64,000 bases of DNA from Bradyrhizobium japonicum USDA 6 (GTDB taxonomy: Bacteria; Pseudomonadota; Alphaproteobacteria; Rhizobiales; Xanthobacteraceae), in assembly GCF_000284375.1 (NCBI RefSeq), contig NC_017249.1:5930001-5994000 (forward strand). The letters are read 5' to 3'. The position numbers were made by a program, and so were the translations under genes. The notes below the pieces were generated by a model that was not told where the DNA came from, did no database searches, and was given only the letters and a program-made list of their open reading frames with translations. Shown here in pieces: positions 62,202-64,000 of the stretch. How positions within the stretch are numbered: the first letter of the stretch is position 1; each line of letters starts with the position of its first letter.

Positions 62202-64000
62202 TCAGAACTTCGCCGACGTTATGACGTAGAACGCCCTGCCCGGCGCGACCGCCACGAACGGCGTCGCGCTGCGATAGAGCGTATCGTAATAGAGCTTGTT
62301 GGTGAGGTTCTGCGCGTAGAACTTCATGGTCCAGTTCTTGTCGATCTTCTTCTCGATGAACGCGTCGAAGCGCCAGTAGCTCGGGATCAGCGTGCCGGTA
62401 TTGGCGCCGAAGGTGCCGCCATAGACCTTGGAGCGGAACACCGCCTGGCCGCCAAGCTCCCAGTCACCGTCGAACTTGTACTTGGTGAGCAAGCTGAACG
62501 ACTGATGCGCGACGTTGGCGAGCGGCAGGCCGACATTGCCCGGGATGTTGCTCTTGGTGACCTTCGAGTCCATCAGCACGATGCCGCCGAAGATACTCCA
62601 GCGATCGGTCAGCTTGCCGCTGGCCTCGATGTCGATACCCTGGATCCGGTAGGCCGCCCCCGAGGTCAGCGTGGTGCCGACGGTCTCACGGGCATTGTCC
62701 TTCGTCGTTTGGAACAGTGCGCCGGTCACCAGCAGGTGGCGGTCGAACAGCTCCCATTTGGTGCCGACTTCCGCCCCCTTGTTCTGCTCGGGCCCGAGGA
62801 TCGTAGTGCCGGTCGGCGGAGACGAGCCGTAGTCCGTGCCGGTTGCGTCGAGCTCGGAGCCGAACGGATTCGTCGAGGTCGCATAGGCCGCATAGAGGCT
62901 GCCGATCGGAACGGGCTTGTAGACGATGCCGGCGTTGTAGTTGACGAAGTCGGAGTCGACGCTGCTCGAAGCCGCCGCAATCGACGATTTCAGCTTGTAG
63001 CTGTCCCAGCGCACACCACCGTTCACGATGATGGTGTCTTCCCAGTTCGCCGTGTCCATCACGTAGACGGCGCCGCTATCGACGTTGTAGCGGGTCGGAT
63101 CGCCGCCGAGCACCGGGTTGAACGGGCCGGGCGTGTTGGTATAGCCCGGCGAATACATGTTCTGCAGGGTCAAAGCGCCATTGCTGTTGAAGCCGGAGCC
63201 GAACGCTTCCGACGAGAGGCCGGTGTAGCGGCCGATTCCGATGCGTTCATTGGCCACATCGAGCCCGGTCACCGCGGTGTGCTTGACCGATCCCGTGTTG
63301 AACTTGAACGCGGCTTCTTCCTGGTTGGCGATGACGTCAACCCACTGGTTGCGGCTCTGTGCGCTCGCGGTGATCGTCCACTTGGTCGGATCGGGATTGG
63401 TCGTGATCGGCGACTGCGGCAACGTGCCGATATATTCCAGCGTCGACTGCTCCATGCGGGTCCGGCTGGTCAGGGTGATGTTGTTGGTCGGCTTGTATTC
63501 GCCGGTCAACGTGCCGAAATCCTGCCGCGCGGTCTGGAAGTCGCGATTGAGGAAGCCGTACCAGGTCCCACGCGGAATGCCCGCTTCGGTGGCCGGCACG
63601 TTGCCCTGCTTGTAATAGGGCACGCCGAAATCGGGATAGCCGCTGAGGTCGGTGTGGACGTAGTTCGTGGTGATCTTGATGTCGTTGGTCGGGGTGTACT
63701 TGGTCGAGATGAAAGTGCCCCAGCGATTGTCGGTCACGAAGTTGCGGCCGGCAACGTTGGCGTCCTGGAACAGGCCTCCGACGCGTACCGAGAAGGTCGG
63801 GTCGACGACCTGGTTGACGTCGATCGTGACGCGCTTGGTCATGTCGGTGCCGAACGTCGTCTCGGCGTTCTGGAAGTTGCGATCGGTCGCCTGCTTGGTG
63901 ACGATGTTGATCGCACCGCCCGCGGTGCCGCGGCCCGCAAAGGACGAGGCCGGGCCGCGCAGGATCTCGAGCTGCTCGGTGAAGAAGTTCTCGCGGATGG
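62202..64000 (-). CDS. TonB-dependent siderophore receptor, Fiu/PiuA type (5' end outside window)
   Basis: 599 residues visible; the plug start and signal peptide lie beyond base 64000, since the frame is open to the edge. Plug features: [20 protein letters not shown] and [15 protein letters not shown]. The barrel shows repeated aromatic-ended strands ([20 protein letters not shown] loop, [20 protein letters not shown]) and ends [20 protein letters not shown] to [10 protein letters not shown], with Phe at the C-terminus. Pairing with piuC suggests import of catecholate ferric siderophores. ATG at 63842 is internal. Confidence 0.93.
   Translation of the reverse strand, partial: IRENFFTEQLEILRGPASSFAGRGTAGGAINIVTKQATDRNFQNAETTFGTDMTKRVTIDVNQVVDPTFSVRVGGLFQDANVAGRNFVTDNRWGTFISTKYTPTNDIKITTNYVHTDLSGYPDFGVPYYKQGNVPATEAGIPRGTWYGFLNRDFQTARQDFGTLTGEYKPTNNITLTSRTRMEQSTLEYIGTLPQSPITTNPDPTKWTITASAQSRNQWVDVIANQEEAAFKFNTGSVKHTAVTGLDVANERIGIGRYTGLSSEAFGSGFNSNGALTLQNMYSPGYTNTPGPFNPVLGGDPTRYNVDSGAVYVMDTANWEDTIIVNGGVRWDSYKLKSSIAAASSSVDSDFVNYNAGIVYKPVPIGSLYAAYATSTNPFGSELDATGTDYGSSPPTGTTILGPEQNKGAEVGTKWELFDRHLLVTGALFQTTKDNARETVGTTLTSGAAYRIQGIDIEASGKLTDRWSIFGGIVLMDSKVTKSNIPGNVGLPLANVAHQSFSLLTKYKFDGDWELGGQAVFRSKVYGGTFGANTGTLIPSYWRFDAFIEKKIDKNWTMKFYAQNLTNKLYYDTLYRSATPFVAVAPGRAFYVITSAKF

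Overview
The window is a GC-rich, densely coded piece of an alphaproteobacterial chromosome, most like Bradyrhizobium or a close relative. That placement is inferred from gene content (branched-chain and fatty-acid CoA catabolism, TRAP and sugar-acid transport, OprB porin, paired TonB/ExbBD iron uptake) and from several families of intergenic palindromes typical of that group. I saw no rRNA, tRNA, CRISPR array, prophage or intact insertion sequence.

Layout. 1-2307: the end of an Uup-type ABC-F ATPase and a D-threonine-aldolase-type PLP enzyme. 2446-12754: a long minus-strand catabolic run (mmsA, acyl-CoA dehydrogenase, 3-hydroxyisobutyryl-CoA hydrolase, mmsB, acyl-CoA synthetase, MaoC hydratase, SDR, HI0933-type flavoprotein) for valine/isobutyryl-CoA breakdown, with a divergent LysR regulator. 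12864-16531: TetR regulator, PaaI-type thioesterase, enoyl-CoA hydratase and a thiolase around a perfect 18-bp palindrome. 16645-21504: MFS transporter, OprB porin, CorA/ZntB transporter, then two truncated genes (acetoacetate decarboxylase and a patatin-like protein) joined head to head. 21830-24116: aldehyde dehydrogenase and a DJ-1/PfpI protein. 24234-26879: three TadE/TadG-type pseudopilin genes. 27479-29448: FAD-linked oxidase and a DUF3303 protein. 29937-38026: acyl-CoA carboxyltransferase, IclR regulator, a free-standing 73-residue biotin carrier, a TAXI-type TRAP transporter and a glutaminase fused to STAS and cyclic-nucleotide-binding domains. 38042-43712: MazG-like, carboxymuconolactone-decarboxylase-like, and a CoA-transferase/thiolase/zinc-ribbon operon plus a second thiolase. 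43770-56229: a sugar-acid locus (KDPG aldolase, KDG kinase, DenD-like dehydrogenase, a complete sugar ABC transporter, LacI regulator, IlvD/Edd dehydratase, two SDRs, a GFA protein). 56232-59339: a frameshifted EamA transporter, LysR regulator, site-2 protease and a small membrane protein. 59327-64000: a TonB, ExbD, ExbB, PiuC hydroxylase and TonB-dependent siderophore receptor operon, cut off by the window end.

How the genes work together. The sugar-acid locus contains the steps of a semi-phosphorylative Entner-Doudoroff route (aldose dehydrogenase, dehydratase, kinase, aldolase) with its own importer; two matching LacI-type operator candidates (50989 and 52117) tie both divergent arms to the local LacI protein. 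The 29.9-38.0 kb region looks like an import-plus-carboxylation module under IclR control, with overlapping palindromes between the regulator and biotin-carrier genes.

The most unusual points are: the 5' end of the sugar-acid dehydratase, where the well-placed start codon is one frame off, at an A AAA AAC heptamer, and its short reading frame ends in an ATGA overlap with an internal in-frame ATG; the biotin carrier and carboxyltransferase without a biotin carboxylase beside a TAXI transporter and a three-domain glutaminase; and the head-to-head double truncation at about 20865. Functions are assigned from recognised sequence motifs and context only; no database search was run.
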